Positions 51,185 through 60,715 of a stretch of 64,000 bases of DNA are shown here, piece after piece. The position numbers and the translations under genes were made by a program. The DNA is from Pseudaquidulcibacter sp041917055 (GTDB taxonomy: Bacteria > Pseudomonadota > Alphaproteobacteria > Caulobacterales > Aquidulcibacteraceae). The notes under the pieces were generated by a model that had not been told where the DNA came from, did not search any database, and worked only from the letters and a program-made list of their open reading frames with translations. The stretch is from positions 123,483 through 187,482 of the forward strand of contig JAYRYJ010000005.1 in assembly GCA_041917055.1 (NCBI GenBank). Direction: 5' to 3'. Numbering within the stretch: the first letter of the stretch is position 1; each line of letters starts with the position of its first letter.

Positions 51185-52675
51185 TTGAAATTTCTAAATG
51201 CCATTTTCGGAAAAATCAGACATGCGTTTGATGCGCGTGACAATGGTTATCGTGCGCGTTTTTCGGCTTTAAGTCGCACCACAACTTTCAAAGTTGCATT
51301 TTCATTCGCAGGTCTTTTCCTCACTTTTGCGCTAATAATTCTTGGCTATATTTGGTTTATGACCATCGGGCTTTTAAGCTATGATGCCGACAAAGCCGCG
51401 CGCAATGATTTGACGGCACTTTCCAAAGTTTGGGAGGGTCAGGGCGTAAATGCCCTAAACGTCGCGGTTATCGAACGCGCCTCTCAAACTAGTGATTTAT
51501 TGCTGGTTTTAATTACGCCCGATGGACAAATTTTGTCGGGTAATATCGATACGGTTCCAATGGATTTGTCGAAAATTGAACGCCCTAAAGCCGGAACACC
51601 TTTCGTTGAAATTCCTTGGCAGGCGACCTCTTTCACCTATACAAGGCCCGATAATAACAACCAAACCCGTGCCGCTCGCGGTGTATTTTTGGCGGGTCCC
51701 GATGGCTATGGCTTGTTTGTCGCCCATGATTTCGGCCCGGGTTTTGTAATTGCCGAACGGGTTGTGCGCGCGGTTTGGGCGGGTTCATTGATCGTATTGG
51801 CTTTTGCCTTAATTGGCGGTTATTTGGCGGCAAAGGGTGCGGCGGGGCGCGTCGATCAATTATCAAAAACCACCAAAAAAGTAATGGATGGCGATCTAAC
51901 CGTGCGTGCGCCGGTCAATATTTATAAAATAGGGCAGGGCGATGAATTTGACACTTTGACAGGCGATTTAAACGCAATGTTGGAACGCACGGAAAGATTG
52001 GTGCAGGCGTCACGCACGATCGGTGACGCCATTGCCCATGATTTACGTTCGCCTTTAACCAGATTACGCGCCTTTTTGGAAAATGCGGCGGCACATGCGA
52101 AAACCAAGGAAGAATTGCAAGAGGCATTGGGAAATTCTGCACTCGAAATTGACAATATAGTCGCGACTTTCAATGCAGTTTTGCGTTTATCAAGGTTAGA
52201 GGCCGGTCAAGGCGCAATCAAAGAAAAATTCAATCTTAGTGAAACCTTGGGCGAATTGGGTGAACTTTATGAATATTCGTTTGAAGACAAAGAACTGAAA
52301 TTCACCACAAAAATTGATGAAAACATCGAATTAAACGGCGATAAATCCCTGTTAATTCAGGCGATTACCAATTTATTGGAAAATGCCCTTAAATACACTG
52401 ATGCAGGTGAAGTTATTTTGTCGGCGCATAAAATTGGCGATAAAATTGAAATCGCTGTCATAGATTCGGGCAATGGCATACCCGAAAACCAGCGTGAGAA
52501 AGCAAAAAAACGTTTTGAGCGCCTTGATGCCGCCCGTTCGACCCAAGGTTCCGGCCTAGGCCTGTCATTGGCTCAAGCGATTGCCGAGGCGCATGACGGC
52601 GAATTGTCACTTTCAGACGGCATTGCATTGAACACTAATAAGGGTCTAAAAGCGGCTTTAGTCATTAAGGCATAA
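51185..52675 (+). CDS. Sensor histidine kinase, HAMP-containing
   Basis: A 496-residue kinase paired with the regulator at 50444. Two transmembrane helices (TFKVAFSFAGLFLTFALIILGYIWF; AVWAGSLIVLAFALIGGYLAA) flank a periplasmic domain of about 150 residues. HAMP (DQLSKTTKKVMDGDLTVRAPV) leads to the HisKA H-box AIAHDLRSPLTRLRAFLENA and the ATPase boxes ITNLLENALKYTDAG, IDSGNGIPENQREK and GSGLGLSLAQAIAEAHDG. I take the TTG at 51185 as start. The signal is unknown. Confidence 0.92.
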   Translation: MKFLNAIFGKIRHAFDARDNGYRARFSALSRTTTFKVAFSFAGLFLTFALIILGYIWFMTIGLLSYDADKAARNDLTALSKVWEGQGVNALNVAVIERASQTSDLLLVLITPDGQILSGNIDTVPMDLSKIERPKAGTPFVEIPWQATSFTYTRPDNNNQTRAARGVFLAGPDGYGLFVAHDFGPGFVIAERVVRAVWAGSLIVLAFALIGGYLAAKGAAGRVDQLSKTTKKVMDGDLTVRAPVNIYKIGQGDEFDTLTGDLNAMLERTERLVQASRTIGDAIAHDLRSPLTRLRAFLENAAAHAKTKEELQEALGNSALEIDNIVATFNAVLRLSRLEAGQGAIKEKFNLSETLGELGELYEYSFEDKELKFTTKIDENIELNGDKSLLIQAITNLLENALKYTDAGEVILSAHKIGDKIEIAVIDSGNGIPENQREKAKKRFERLDAARSTQGSGLGLSLAQAIAEAHDGELSLSDGIALNTNKGLKAALVIKA

Positions 52676-52677
52676 CA

Positions 52678-55500
52678 ATGTTTAACGTCAGGCCGATTGG
52701 AAATATCAAGGATGTTTTAGAAAACGCCCGCACTCTATCGCCATATATTGAGCGATTATTGCGTCGCTATCCCGAGATTTCCGACGATTTAGCGCAAAAC
52801 CCGATTTCGCAAAATATCGATGAAACTTTGCAATTGGCGAAAAACGCCGCTTCGCTTGATTTGCCGTCTGCCTTGCGCGATTTGCGTATCGCGAAATCAA
52901 AAGCCCACGCATTTTTAAGCGCCGCCGATTTATCGTGCGAATTGCCTTTGATGGAAATAACAGGTGCGCTAAGCAGTCTTGCCGACAATTCCATAAATTC
53001 GTCTTTACAATTGGCAATCAAAGACGCGCCGGAGCGTGACAAGGCGGCATTTATTGATGACAAAGTCCCTGGTCTTTTTATACTGGCAATGGGAAAACAC
53101 GGGGCCGGGGAATTAAATTATTCCTCTGACATTGATTTATCGGCGTTTTTTGATCGTGCAGCTTTTCATGAAGATTATCATTATAGTGCCACCGCAATTT
53201 GCGTGCGCATAATCGGCGCAGTTTCGCGCATAATGGAAGAAGTAACCATCGATAATTATGTGTTTCGCGTTGATTGGCGCTTGCGACCCGACCCCGCTTC
53301 AACACCTTTGGCGGTTTCGACGCAATCGGCGGAAACCTATTATGAAAGTGTGGGGCAAAATTGGGAAAGGGCCGCCTTTATCAAGGCGCGCGCAATTGCC
53401 GGTTCATTGACGCACGCCGACGATTTCCTCAATCATTTACAGCCTTTTATTTGGCGCAAATACCTCGATTTTGCGGCGGTTTTGGACGTTGGTTCTATTT
53501 TGCGACAAATCCATCGCCATAATAAATCCGGCGAATATGATGACCCTGCCTTTGACGTTAAACTTGGGCGTGGCGGCATTCGTGAAATCGAATTTTTCAC
53601 GCAAACCCAACAATTGATTTTGGGTGGAAAAGACAAAACCTTGCGCAAAGCAAAAACCCTTGAGGCTTTAAACGCTCTAACAGCGGCAGGGCGAATCGAC
53701 GAAAATGTGCGCGCCCAATTATCCAATGTATATGAATTTTTGCGCAATGTTGAACACCGCGTGCAAATGCTCGAAGATGAGCAAACCCATGCTTTGCCTG
53801 CCAATATTGAAAAACGTGCGCGCATTGCCGCCCTTTCGGGTTTTGGTGATTTAGCGGAATTTGATAAAACCATAAGACAAGCGCGCGAATGTGTGCGCGA
53901 TAATATTGCGGGCCTTTTCCCCGAAACCGCACCCTTGGCCTCAAGTGGTGGCTCTTTAGTTTTCACTGGTGTTGAAGATGATAGCGAGACTTTGGAAACA
54001 ATTTCCGAATTAGGCTTCAAAGACGCGGCGCGGGTTTCCCAAACCATTCGTGGCTGGCATCACGGGCGCATTCGTGCGACACGAACCCCACGCGCGCGCG
54101 AAATTCTAACTGCAATCACGCCCGATTTATTAAATGCGATTGCGGCATCGGGCGAACCGGATGTGGTCTTTGCGCGTTTTGACGATTTTCTAAGTGGCCT
54201 TTCGGCCGGTGTGCAGACCTTGGCACTTTTCCAAACCGAGCCTGAAATCTTAAAAGAAACCTGTCTGACCTTTGCGCTAAGCGCGAGATTGGCGCGCGAT
54301 TTATCCAAAAAGCCCGCGATTTTAGACGCAATGCTAACGCCAAGATTTTTCGCGCCACTTCGCGAAACCGGACTTGAAGAAGTGTCGCAAATCGCGACCA
54401 ATATGCTTGAAAATTGCCATGAATTTGAATTTGCACTTGATATAATAAGGCGATTTCATCGCGAAGAAGCATTTCGCATCGGCTATCACATATTGCATTG
54501 CCGCGCACGTTTTGATGAAGCCGCGTTTTCTTATTCTAATTTAGCAATCGCCTGCATTCGCGCATTATTACCGTTTGCCAAGGCCGAAGTTGTGCGAACA
54601 CACGGCGAATTTGACGGCGAAATCGTGGTTTGCGGATGGGGTAAATTAGGTGGCCTTGAATTGGCGGCAGATTCTGATTTGGATTTGATGATTGTCTATG
54701 AACCCGATGCAAATATAGAATATTCTAGTGGCCCGCGTGAATTATCCGCCGAAACCTATTTTGCCAAAATCACGCAAAAACTAATAAACGCGCTATCGGT
54801 CGAAACCTCTGAAGGTCCATTATATGAAGTTGATATGCAATTAAGGCCGTCGGGGAAAAAAGGTCCGGTGGCGGTGCGTTTTTCAAGTTTTGAAAATTAT
54901 TATCAATCCGAAGCTTGGACATGGGAATTTCAGGCCCTAACCCGCCTAATGCCCGTGGCGGGTGATGCTGGGCTTTGTGACAAAATAATCGCGACCAAAA
55001 TCAAGCATTTGCAAAGTCTGTCAGATCGCGAAAAAATTGCACATGACATTATCGATATGCGCCAAAAAATTCGCGATAATCACAGACCGCGCGGCGACTG
55101 GGACTTAAAACGGCTTATGGGTGGTATTGTCGATTTAGAATTTATCGCGCAATATTATCAATTGATGCATGGCATCGAACATTGCGAAATCTATGATGCC
55201 AATACATTGGCGGCGATTCAAAAATTCGCGAATGCCGGGATTATTGATAATGAATTGGCGCAACGACTTATCCATTCAGGGCGTGCCTTAAGCAAAACTC
55301 GCCAAATCCTATCCATCATAGCGGGCCCCGATTTTGATGCCAAAACCGCGACAGAGGCCACCAAAAGCACAATCGCGCGCGCCTTGACCGAACCCGATTT
55401 TTCAATGGCAGATGCGCGATTAAAAGAGGCGCGCGATATTATTTATGCCCATTGGTGCGAAATTTGCGAAAAAAATAAAAAATCCGCGACGGAATTGTGA
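52678..55500 (+). CDS. glnE: Bifunctional glutamine synthetase adenylyltransferase/adenylyl-removing enzyme
   Basis: Adenylylates and deadenylylates GlnA in response to PII, 940 residues. Two nucleotidyltransferase domains are visible: the first at ILAMGKHGAGELNYSSDIDLSAFFD (near residue 140) and RLRPDPASTPLAVST; the second near 650 with VVCGWGKLGGLELAADSDLDLMIVYE and YEVDMQLRPSGKKGPVAV. Connecting PII-like regulatory helices follow each (LGRGGIREIEFFTQTQQLILGG; RLMGGIVDLEFIAQYYQL). It follows the kinase stop by 2 bp. The link of GlnE with a two-component pair and DegP is a known conserved neighbourhood. Confidence 0.95.
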   Translation: MFNVRPIGNIKDVLENARTLSPYIERLLRRYPEISDDLAQNPISQNIDETLQLAKNAASLDLPSALRDLRIAKSKAHAFLSAADLSCELPLMEITGALSSLADNSINSSLQLAIKDAPERDKAAFIDDKVPGLFILAMGKHGAGELNYSSDIDLSAFFDRAAFHEDYHYSATAICVRIIGAVSRIMEEVTIDNYVFRVDWRLRPDPASTPLAVSTQSAETYYESVGQNWERAAFIKARAIAGSLTHADDFLNHLQPFIWRKYLDFAAVLDVGSILRQIHRHNKSGEYDDPAFDVKLGRGGIREIEFFTQTQQLILGGKDKTLRKAKTLEALNALTAAGRIDENVRAQLSNVYEFLRNVEHRVQMLEDEQTHALPANIEKRARIAALSGFGDLAEFDKTIRQARECVRDNIAGLFPETAPLASSGGSLVFTGVEDDSETLETISELGFKDAARVSQTIRGWHHGRIRATRTPRAREILTAITPDLLNAIAASGEPDVVFARFDDFLSGLSAGVQTLALFQTEPEILKETCLTFALSARLARDLSKKPAILDAMLTPRFFAPLRETGLEEVSQIATNMLENCHEFEFALDIIRRFHREEAFRIGYHILHCRARFDEAAFSYSNLAIACIRALLPFAKAEVVRTHGEFDGEIVVCGWGKLGGLELAADSDLDLMIVYEPDANIEYSSGPRELSAETYFAKITQKLINALSVETSEGPLYEVDMQLRPSGKKGPVAVRFSSFENYYQSEAWTWEFQALTRLMPVAGDAGLCDKIIATKIKHLQSLSDREKIAHDIIDMRQKIRDNHRPRGDWDLKRLMGGIVDLEFIAQYYQLMHGIEHCEIYDANTLAAIQKFANAGIIDNELAQRLIHSGRALSKTRQILSIIAGPDFDAKTATEATKSTIARALTEPDFSMADARLKEARDIIYAHWCEICEKNKKSATEL

Positions 55501-55523
55501 AAGCTCAAAGTTAAATATTCAAA

Positions 55524-55558
55524 CTGCAATGCTTCCTCCCCAATTTTTCGCATTGCAG
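55524..55558. other. 9-bp hairpin just upstream of the EF-hand gene
   Basis: CTGCAATGC / GCATTGCAG with a 17-base loop, ending just before the GAGAGGAAAG Shine-Dalgarno region. It may affect translation initiation or be the 5' end of the transcript. It is not a terminator because there is no T-tract. Confidence 0.45.
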
Positions 55559-55571
55559 AGAGGAAAGTGAA

Positions 55572-56285
55572 ATGAAAATCAAATCTTTAATCTATATGCT
55601 TCCGTTTGCTGCTGTTCTTGCAAGTCCGGCCTTTGCGCAACACGGCCCGCCACCGCCACCGCCAATGGGTGGTCCGGTTTTCGACCTTATTGATGCAAAT
55701 AAGGACGGAAAACTAACCAAAGAAGAAGTCCGCGCCGCGCACGATAGAAAATTCACCGAAATTGACGCCAATAAAGATGGTTTTTTGGTAAAAGAGGAAA
55801 TGAAGGCGCATCATGAAGCCCAGAAAAATGAAAAAATGGGCATGATGCAGGAAAAGCGCGTTGAATTTCTTGATACTGATAAAAATGGTATGATTTCGCA
55901 AAACGAATGGAATGCCGCAGGCGAAATGGCAAAGGCAAAATTTTTCCAACATCGCGACGATAAATTTAAAGAAATCGACACCAATAAAGACGGTCAATTG
56001 TCAAAAGCTGAGCTTGATGCCCATCATGCCCAAATGGGCGAAATGCACAAAGGCATGAAAGGCAAATTCAAAGGCAAAATCAAAGAAATGAAGCCGCCTA
56101 AAATCGACACCAATAATGATGGCAAAATCTCACGCGCTGAATGGAATGCGATGCCTTTGGTAATGTTCGAAAAAGGCGATTTGAATAAAGACGGTTTCGT
56201 AACTCGTGAAGAGGCCAAACAGGCCGCGCAAAACATGGGCGGAGGCAAACCGCATCACGGATTTTTTATGAAGAAGCCATTCTAA
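55572..56285 (+). CDS. Secreted EF-hand calcium-binding protein
   Basis: Signal peptide MKIKSLIYMLPFAAVLASPAFA, a polyproline stretch (GPPPPPPMGG) and six EF-hand-like loops: DANKDGKLTKEE, DANKDGFLVKEE, DTDKNGMISQNE, DTNKDGQLSKAE, DTNNDGKISRAE and DLNKDGFVTREE. The 237 residues contain little else besides His/Met/Lys-rich linkers. It should bind calcium in the periplasm. It sits 3 bp before an ECF sigma gene, so it may act in the same signalling unit. Confidence 0.92.
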   Translation: MKIKSLIYMLPFAAVLASPAFAQHGPPPPPPMGGPVFDLIDANKDGKLTKEEVRAAHDRKFTEIDANKDGFLVKEEMKAHHEAQKNEKMGMMQEKRVEFLDTDKNGMISQNEWNAAGEMAKAKFFQHRDDKFKEIDTNKDGQLSKAELDAHHAQMGEMHKGMKGKFKGKIKEMKPPKIDTNNDGKISRAEWNAMPLVMFEKGDLNKDGFVTREEAKQAAQNMGGGKPHHGFFMKKPF

Positions 56286-56288
56286 TTT

Positions 56289-56891
56289 ATGAGCATTACC
56301 CCCCTCATATTTGACCCGATGCTTGCGCACTTAAAACGCGCAAGCATTGGTGACAAAAAAGCGGCGATTGCTTTGGTTGAGGCAATCAGCCCCAAACTTT
56401 TTGCCGTCGCCTATCGCCTTTTGCGAAATTCGCATGAGGCAGAGGAAGTGGTGCAAGAAACTTTATTGCGCCTTTGGCGAATTGCCCCGAATTGGCGCCC
56501 GGGCAATGCGAAAATTGAAACTTGGGCGTATCGCGTTATTTCCAATTTATGTTTTGATAAATTGCGCCTTAATGGTCGTTTTGTTTCGGATTCTTTGGAC
56601 GATAGTTTTGAGTTAAAATCCGACATCGCAACTCCTGAGGCTTATTTCGAGCGCGACGAAATAAGAAATGCCGTAGAATTGGCACTTGAAACCCTTCCTA
56701 CGCGCCAAAAACTCGCCATAATTTATACTTATTTTGAGAATTTATCGGCGAAAGAAAGTGCGGCAATTTTGGATACTTCCGTTGAAGCAATTGAATCACT
56801 ATTATCACGCGCAAAACGAAATTTAAGGCAATATTTTGAAAAGCAAGATATCGGCCTTTTAGATCAATTAATTGTCACCGAAGCGGTTTGA
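56289..56891 (+). CDS. ECF-type RNA polymerase sigma factor
   Basis: 200 residues. Region 2 has HEAEEVVQETLLRLWRIAPNWRPGNAKIETWAYRVISNLCFDKLR, including the typical WAYRVISN. Region 4 has LALETLPTRQKLAIIYTYFENLSAKESAAILDTSVEAIESLLSRAKRNLRQYF. The start lacks a Shine-Dalgarno and follows the EF-hand stop by 3 bp, so translational coupling is likely. The next gene encodes a probable anti-sigma factor. The ECF group is not assigned. Confidence 0.93.
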   Translation: MSITPLIFDPMLAHLKRASIGDKKAAIALVEAISPKLFAVAYRLLRNSHEAEEVVQETLLRLWRIAPNWRPGNAKIETWAYRVISNLCFDKLRLNGRFVSDSLDDSFELKSDIATPEAYFERDEIRNAVELALETLPTRQKLAIIYTYFENLSAKESAAILDTSVEAIESLLSRAKRNLRQYFEKQDIGLLDQLIVTEAV

Positions 56892-56906
56892 AATGGGCAA
56901 ATTGAA

Positions 56907-57299
56907 ATGACAAATGAAGATGCAAAATTAAGAGAATTCCTAAAAGGCGCGGGCGATTTGCCGCCGTGCCCAACAGGTAAATTTGTGAATTCATTTCTTG
57001 CCGAAATGGACAATTCGCAGACCCAAAACAAGGTTAAACCAAATTTTTCGGGCTTTATGCGCATGGCTGCGGCGTTTGCTTTGGTCGCTATTGGAATTGG
57101 CGCATGGTATTTTAACGATAATAATGCACCAAATAATGCGCGCTCGATTGCTTTGGCCTCTATAAATGCGCCGGAATCGGTTTCAGAAGATTTAGTAAGC
57201 GAAACCCTAATCTATGGCGACAAAACCGAAGATGCCTTCGCCGCCAGCCTTGTCGGAAGTGACGATATTTCGACTTTGGTTTCGATTAGCGATCCTTAA
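56907..57299 (+). CDS. Putative membrane-anchored anti-sigma factor
   Basis: 130 residues. A cytosolic N-terminus of about 45 residues (MTNEDAKLREFLKGAGDLPPCPTGKF and on) is followed by one transmembrane helix (MRMAAAFALVAIGIGAWYF) and a periplasmic tail of about 60 residues. It has a single Cys and no HxxxCxxC zinc motif. Location right after the ECF sigma gene supports an anti-sigma role; there is no other sequence evidence. A periplasmic sensing tail next to a calcium-binding protein is suggestive. Confidence 0.65.
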   Translation: MTNEDAKLREFLKGAGDLPPCPTGKFVNSFLAEMDNSQTQNKVKPNFSGFMRMAAAFALVAIGIGAWYFNDNNAPNNARSIALASINAPESVSEDLVSETLIYGDKTEDAFAASLVGSDDISTLVSISDP

Positions 57300-57311
57300 T
57301 GCGTGTATGGC

Positions 57312-58613
57312 CTAGCCCGCCAAAGCCGAAGCGGGGGCAAGAATTAGGCCTTTAGCGCGAATTTCGCCAATCCAATTAATGACTTGGTCAATCGTAACCG
57401 AATAGCCGACACCAAAGCCCAAGGCCTGCCCCTTTTGTCCTGCCAAGGCCTCCAAAGCACCTAGTTGCGCATTAATATCAGCGGCGGCAGGTCTTTGATC
57501 GATATTCCTGTCGGCGGTGGCTGACTTAACGCCTTGGGATTTTGCTGTGCCGCCTAAGGATGAAATCGTTCCGTCGGAAAAGAAGCCCACGCCACGCGCT
57601 TTCAAAGATTTCATAAACATTGCCGAATGATTTGAACTTGCAAATTTGCCGCCCAAATAATTGGTGACCGCGAAATATCCGGTGGTGCGCGATAGAATAT
57701 ATTCCAAATTTTTCTGATTTTTAGACCAATCGCCCGAACCCAAAAGCGTTGATGGCCCTGGGTCATTATCTGGATAATCAAAGGGTTCAAGCGGCACTTC
57801 GATGATAACTTCATGCCCATTTGCGCGTGCTTTATTGACCCATGATTGAAGATTATCGGCGGTTGGAACAAATGAAAGCGTAACTTCGGCAGGCAATTGC
57901 GAGATTGCGCGTTCGGTAATTCGCGCATTTAAACCTAGGCCGCCAATGATTAGGCCGACGCGTTTTCCGCCACCCGCGAATGGGCGTTTGTATGATTCAA
58001 AAACCGTGCGTCCGTCACTGGCGATAACCGGCAGTGGCCCAGTTGCGCCTTGGGCGTGAAGGGCGGCAATTGGTGCGGCACTTAATGGCGAGCCGCCACC
58101 TTGAACCGCGCCGCCGCGAATAACTTTTACGCCATTTTCGATGCTTGTAAGATTGGTCTCTGGCCCTTGATTAGGGGCATGAATTTTAACTTCGCCACCA
58201 TGATTATCCGAAGGCAACGCATTTGCGGCCTCGGCGGGGGAAGTTACATGCGGATCAGGGGTCGCATTTTCATGAGTGTTTTCATCGCCATGTTCAGCAC
58301 CACTTTGGTTTTCATGTTGCCACGGTGTCATGCCGCCATCAGCAAGGCGATAACCGATTAATCCCAAAATGCCTTTCGGTAATTCTTGATTATTGACCAC
58401 TTCTTGCGGCGCGTGATTTTCGGCATGTGCAGCAGGGGCGGGCATTTTCGGCACATTTATCTGCACCTTTGGCCCACTTTCTGTTGGGTTACCCGCAATT
58501 TGAACCGCGCCAGCACCAATGCCAGAAATTGCCGCAATACTCAAAAGCCCAAAGCCAAAATGCTTTGCGCCCAAAATCAAAGGTGTCTGTGAACCTGCAA
58601 TACCAATCGCCAT
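57312..58613 (-). CDS. Divergent polysaccharide deacetylase family protein
   Basis: 433 residues from the ATG at 58613. One N-terminal membrane helix (FGFGLLSIAAISGIGAGAV) is followed by a low-complexity region rich in Pro, Ala, Gly and His (about 60-200). The domain follows, with RVGLIIGGLGLNARITERAISQLP, VTLSFVPTADNLQSWVNKARANGHEVIIEVPLEP, YILSRTTGYFAVTNYLGGKFASS and GFFSDGT. The divergent deacetylase family (PF04748) is often seen beside cell-envelope peptidase genes; enzymatic activity is not proven. It follows kdpE on the same strand, 35 bp on. Confidence 0.83.
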   Translation of the reverse strand: MAIGIAGSQTPLILGAKHFGFGLLSIAAISGIGAGAVQIAGNPTESGPKVQINVPKMPAPAAHAENHAPQEVVNNQELPKGILGLIGYRLADGGMTPWQHENQSGAEHGDENTHENATPDPHVTSPAEAANALPSDNHGGEVKIHAPNQGPETNLTSIENGVKVIRGGAVQGGGSPLSAAPIAALHAQGATGPLPVIASDGRTVFESYKRPFAGGGKRVGLIIGGLGLNARITERAISQLPAEVTLSFVPTADNLQSWVNKARANGHEVIIEVPLEPFDYPDNDPGPSTLLGSGDWSKNQKNLEYILSRTTGYFAVTNYLGGKFASSNHSAMFMKSLKARGVGFFSDGTISSLGGTAKSQGVKSATADRNIDQRPAAADINAQLGALEALAGQKGQALGFGVGYSVTIDQVINWIGEIRAKGLILAPASALAG

Positions 58614-58647
58614 ACTGTCTTTGTGATTTGCTTTGGTTAAGGAAATT

Positions 58648-59340
58648 TTAAGACCTAAATTTATACCCAATACCCGGAACCGTCACTATGTATTTTGGGT
58701 TTATTGGATTGTCTTTTAGCTTTTCGCGCAAATGTTGGGTGTGAATTCTAAGATAAGAATTGTCACTTGCGGCGCGTTTGCCCCATACGAAATTTAATAA
58801 TTGTGAATGGGTGATAACTTTCCCTGCATTTTGTGTAAGTTTCAGAAGTATTTTGTATTCTAATGGCGTTAGTGAGATTTCGATACCGTCAATTTTGACG
58901 GCGCGCGCGACAAAATCAATTGAAAGGCCGTCATATTCGAAAATATGAGCGTTTTCTTTCGTGGCTTGCAATGCATGCCTTAATCCAACTTTGATTCGTG
59001 CCAATAATTCGTCGGCGGAAAATGGTTTGGTTACATAATCATCAGCACCATTTTCAAGCGCTTTAACTTTCTCAATATCGTTCTCGCGCGCCGAAAGGAC
59101 AATTATTGGGGTTTTGCACCAGTCGCGAATTTCGCAAATCAACTCTTGCCCGTCTTTATCGGGAAGCCCCAAATCCAACAAAATTAAGTCGGGGCCTAGG
59201 GAAACAATCATTGAAATTGCAGTTTTTGCATTGGGCGCTTCTATGAACTTATATTCGGCGCTTTCGATGATGGATTTTAGATACTTTCGTATCTCAATTT
59301 CATCTTCAATAATTAGTATTTTGATTTGGGTCTTAGTCAT
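58648..59340 (-). CDS. kdpE: KdpE-like response regulator
   Basis: 230 residues. The receiver is KILIIEDEIEIRKYLKSIIESAEY, with phospho-acceptor Asp in DLILLDLGLPDKDGQELI and Lys in DDYVTKPFSADELLARI. The DNA-binding domain is SLTPLEYKILLKLTQNAGKVITHSQLLNFVWG, ending YIVTVPGIGYKF. I use the ATG at 59340, which overlaps the kinase stop by 8 bp. KdpE is chosen because the kinase upstream has the KdpD-type membrane domain and both follow a potassium transporter. No kdpFABC operon is in the window. Confidence 0.85.
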   Translation of the reverse strand: MTKTQIKILIIEDEIEIRKYLKSIIESAEYKFIEAPNAKTAISMIVSLGPDLILLDLGLPDKDGQELICEIRDWCKTPIIVLSARENDIEKVKALENGADDYVTKPFSADELLARIKVGLRHALQATKENAHIFEYDGLSIDFVARAVKIDGIEISLTPLEYKILLKLTQNAGKVITHSQLLNFVWGKRAASDNSYLRIHTQHLREKLKDNPINPKYIVTVPGIGYKFRS

Positions 59341-60706
59341 TGGAAATCGGCAATTCAAAAGTGATAATCGCGCCTTTTAACGGGGTGGATTTATTTTTGG
59401 CGCTTATCTTGCCATTATGGGCTTCAATAATGGCTTTGCAAATAGCAAGACCAAGGCCAGTGCCATTTTTTCCATTATCGGTCTTTTCTCTTTTTGCGGT
59501 GAATTTATTGAAAATGTCGGTTTCAGCACCTTTGGGAATGCCATCGCCATTATCGGCGAAACTTACGGATACGAATTTATCGTTGGCGTAAATTTCAATA
59601 AGAATTTCGCCGTCAATTTTTGTGTGTTGAAACGCATTGTCGAGGATATTGAAAACAACTTGTTCAATCATTGCGCCATCGATTCTTAACATCGGAATTG
59701 TGCCGCGAATTGTATTGCGGATTTTGCGCCCTTCTTTTTGATCCTTTAGGCGCTCGATGGCGGCGCCAATTATTTCCTCGATTGTATAAAGGTCTTTTTG
59801 CAACTGCAATTTGTCGGATGAAATCGCTGCCATTTTCAAAAGGTTTGTGACGAAATTCTGCATTCGGTTCAATTGTTGCCAAAGATCCGATAAATCCTTT
59901 ACGCCTTCTCGCGGTAGAGATTTTCGATGTTTTAAAAGCGCCGCAACTTTGCCATTCATAATGGTCAATGGCGTGCGCAAATCGTGCGACAGCGATGATA
60001 ATAAAACATTACGCAGTTTCTCATTTTCGCTTTCAACGCGATGAAATGCGGCTTCATCATTAGCCTCAATACGATTTATTGCACCCGCCAAAATACCGCA
60101 AAAGGATTTGAAAAGGAAAATATCGCTTTTAGAATAGGTTTCACTATTAGCGCCAATTAATTTAACGGAAAATTCGGTTTCAGTAGCTTTTATTTTCTCA
60201 GTCAGATTGTATTTGGTGTCACTCAAAATTTCACCATCTTCGATAATTACTGTGCACCCGAAAATTCGCGACAGGTTCTCTTTTGCAACAGCAAAAGCCT
60301 CATCAATCGATTTTGATTTTGACAAAAGATTTGCAAATTCCAGCAATAAATGCGCCTCACGCTCTTCCGATTTTGATTTTTCGACCAAAAGCTTCAATCG
60401 TGCCGTCATTGAACCGACAATCAAAGAAGTGATTAACATGGTCGCGAAAGTAAAAATGTAAGATGAATCGTAGAAAACGAAACTGTGATAGGGCTGAGTG
60501 AAAAAGAAATTGAAGGCCAAAACCCCAAGAAAACTCGAAAATATCGCACCGAATATTCCAACGCGCGCCGCAACAATAACAACGCCCACCAAATAAATCA
60601 TTGCCAAATCATTGGCATGTGCTTTTTCACGGATTGGAAGGCATATGATGGTGCAAGCAACAATCACGAAAATCGCAAAGCCAAAGTTTTTGAATGAGTT
60701 TTTTAT
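59333..60706 (-). CDS. kdpD: Short KdpD-like sensor kinase (probable AUA start)
   Basis: Only the C-terminal half of a KdpD: four membrane helices of the DUF4118 domain (IYLVGVVIVAARVGIFGAIFSSF and neighbours), a GAF-like region (LLLEFANLLSKSKSIDEAF), HisKA (LSSLSHDLRTPLTIMNGKV) and HATPase (VVFNILDNAFQHTK; GDGIPKGAE; GTGLGLAICKAIIEAHNG). The N-terminal KdpD/Usp domains are absent. The frame is in phase with the kup stop. The only canonical starts (GTG 60667) cut the first helix, while ATA at 60706 has GGAG six bases upstream and gives a full first helix; I place the start there. Confidence 0.8.
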   Translation of the reverse strand: MKNSFKNFGFAIFVIVACTIICLPIREKAHANDLAMIYLVGVVIVAARVGIFGAIFSSFLGVLAFNFFFTQPYHSFVFYDSSYIFTFATMLITSLIVGSMTARLKLLVEKSKSEEREAHLLLEFANLLSKSKSIDEAFAVAKENLSRIFGCTVIIEDGEILSDTKYNLTEKIKATETEFSVKLIGANSETYSKSDIFLFKSFCGILAGAINRIEANDEAAFHRVESENEKLRNVLLSSLSHDLRTPLTIMNGKVAALLKHRKSLPREGVKDLSDLWQQLNRMQNFVTNLLKMAAISSDKLQLQKDLYTIEEIIGAAIERLKDQKEGRKIRNTIRGTIPMLRIDGAMIEQVVFNILDNAFQHTKIDGEILIEIYANDKFVSVSFADNGDGIPKGAETDIFNKFTAKREKTDNGKNGTGLGLAICKAIIEAHNGKISAKNKSTPLKGAIITFELPISND

Positions 60707-60715
60707 CTTGGTCTC

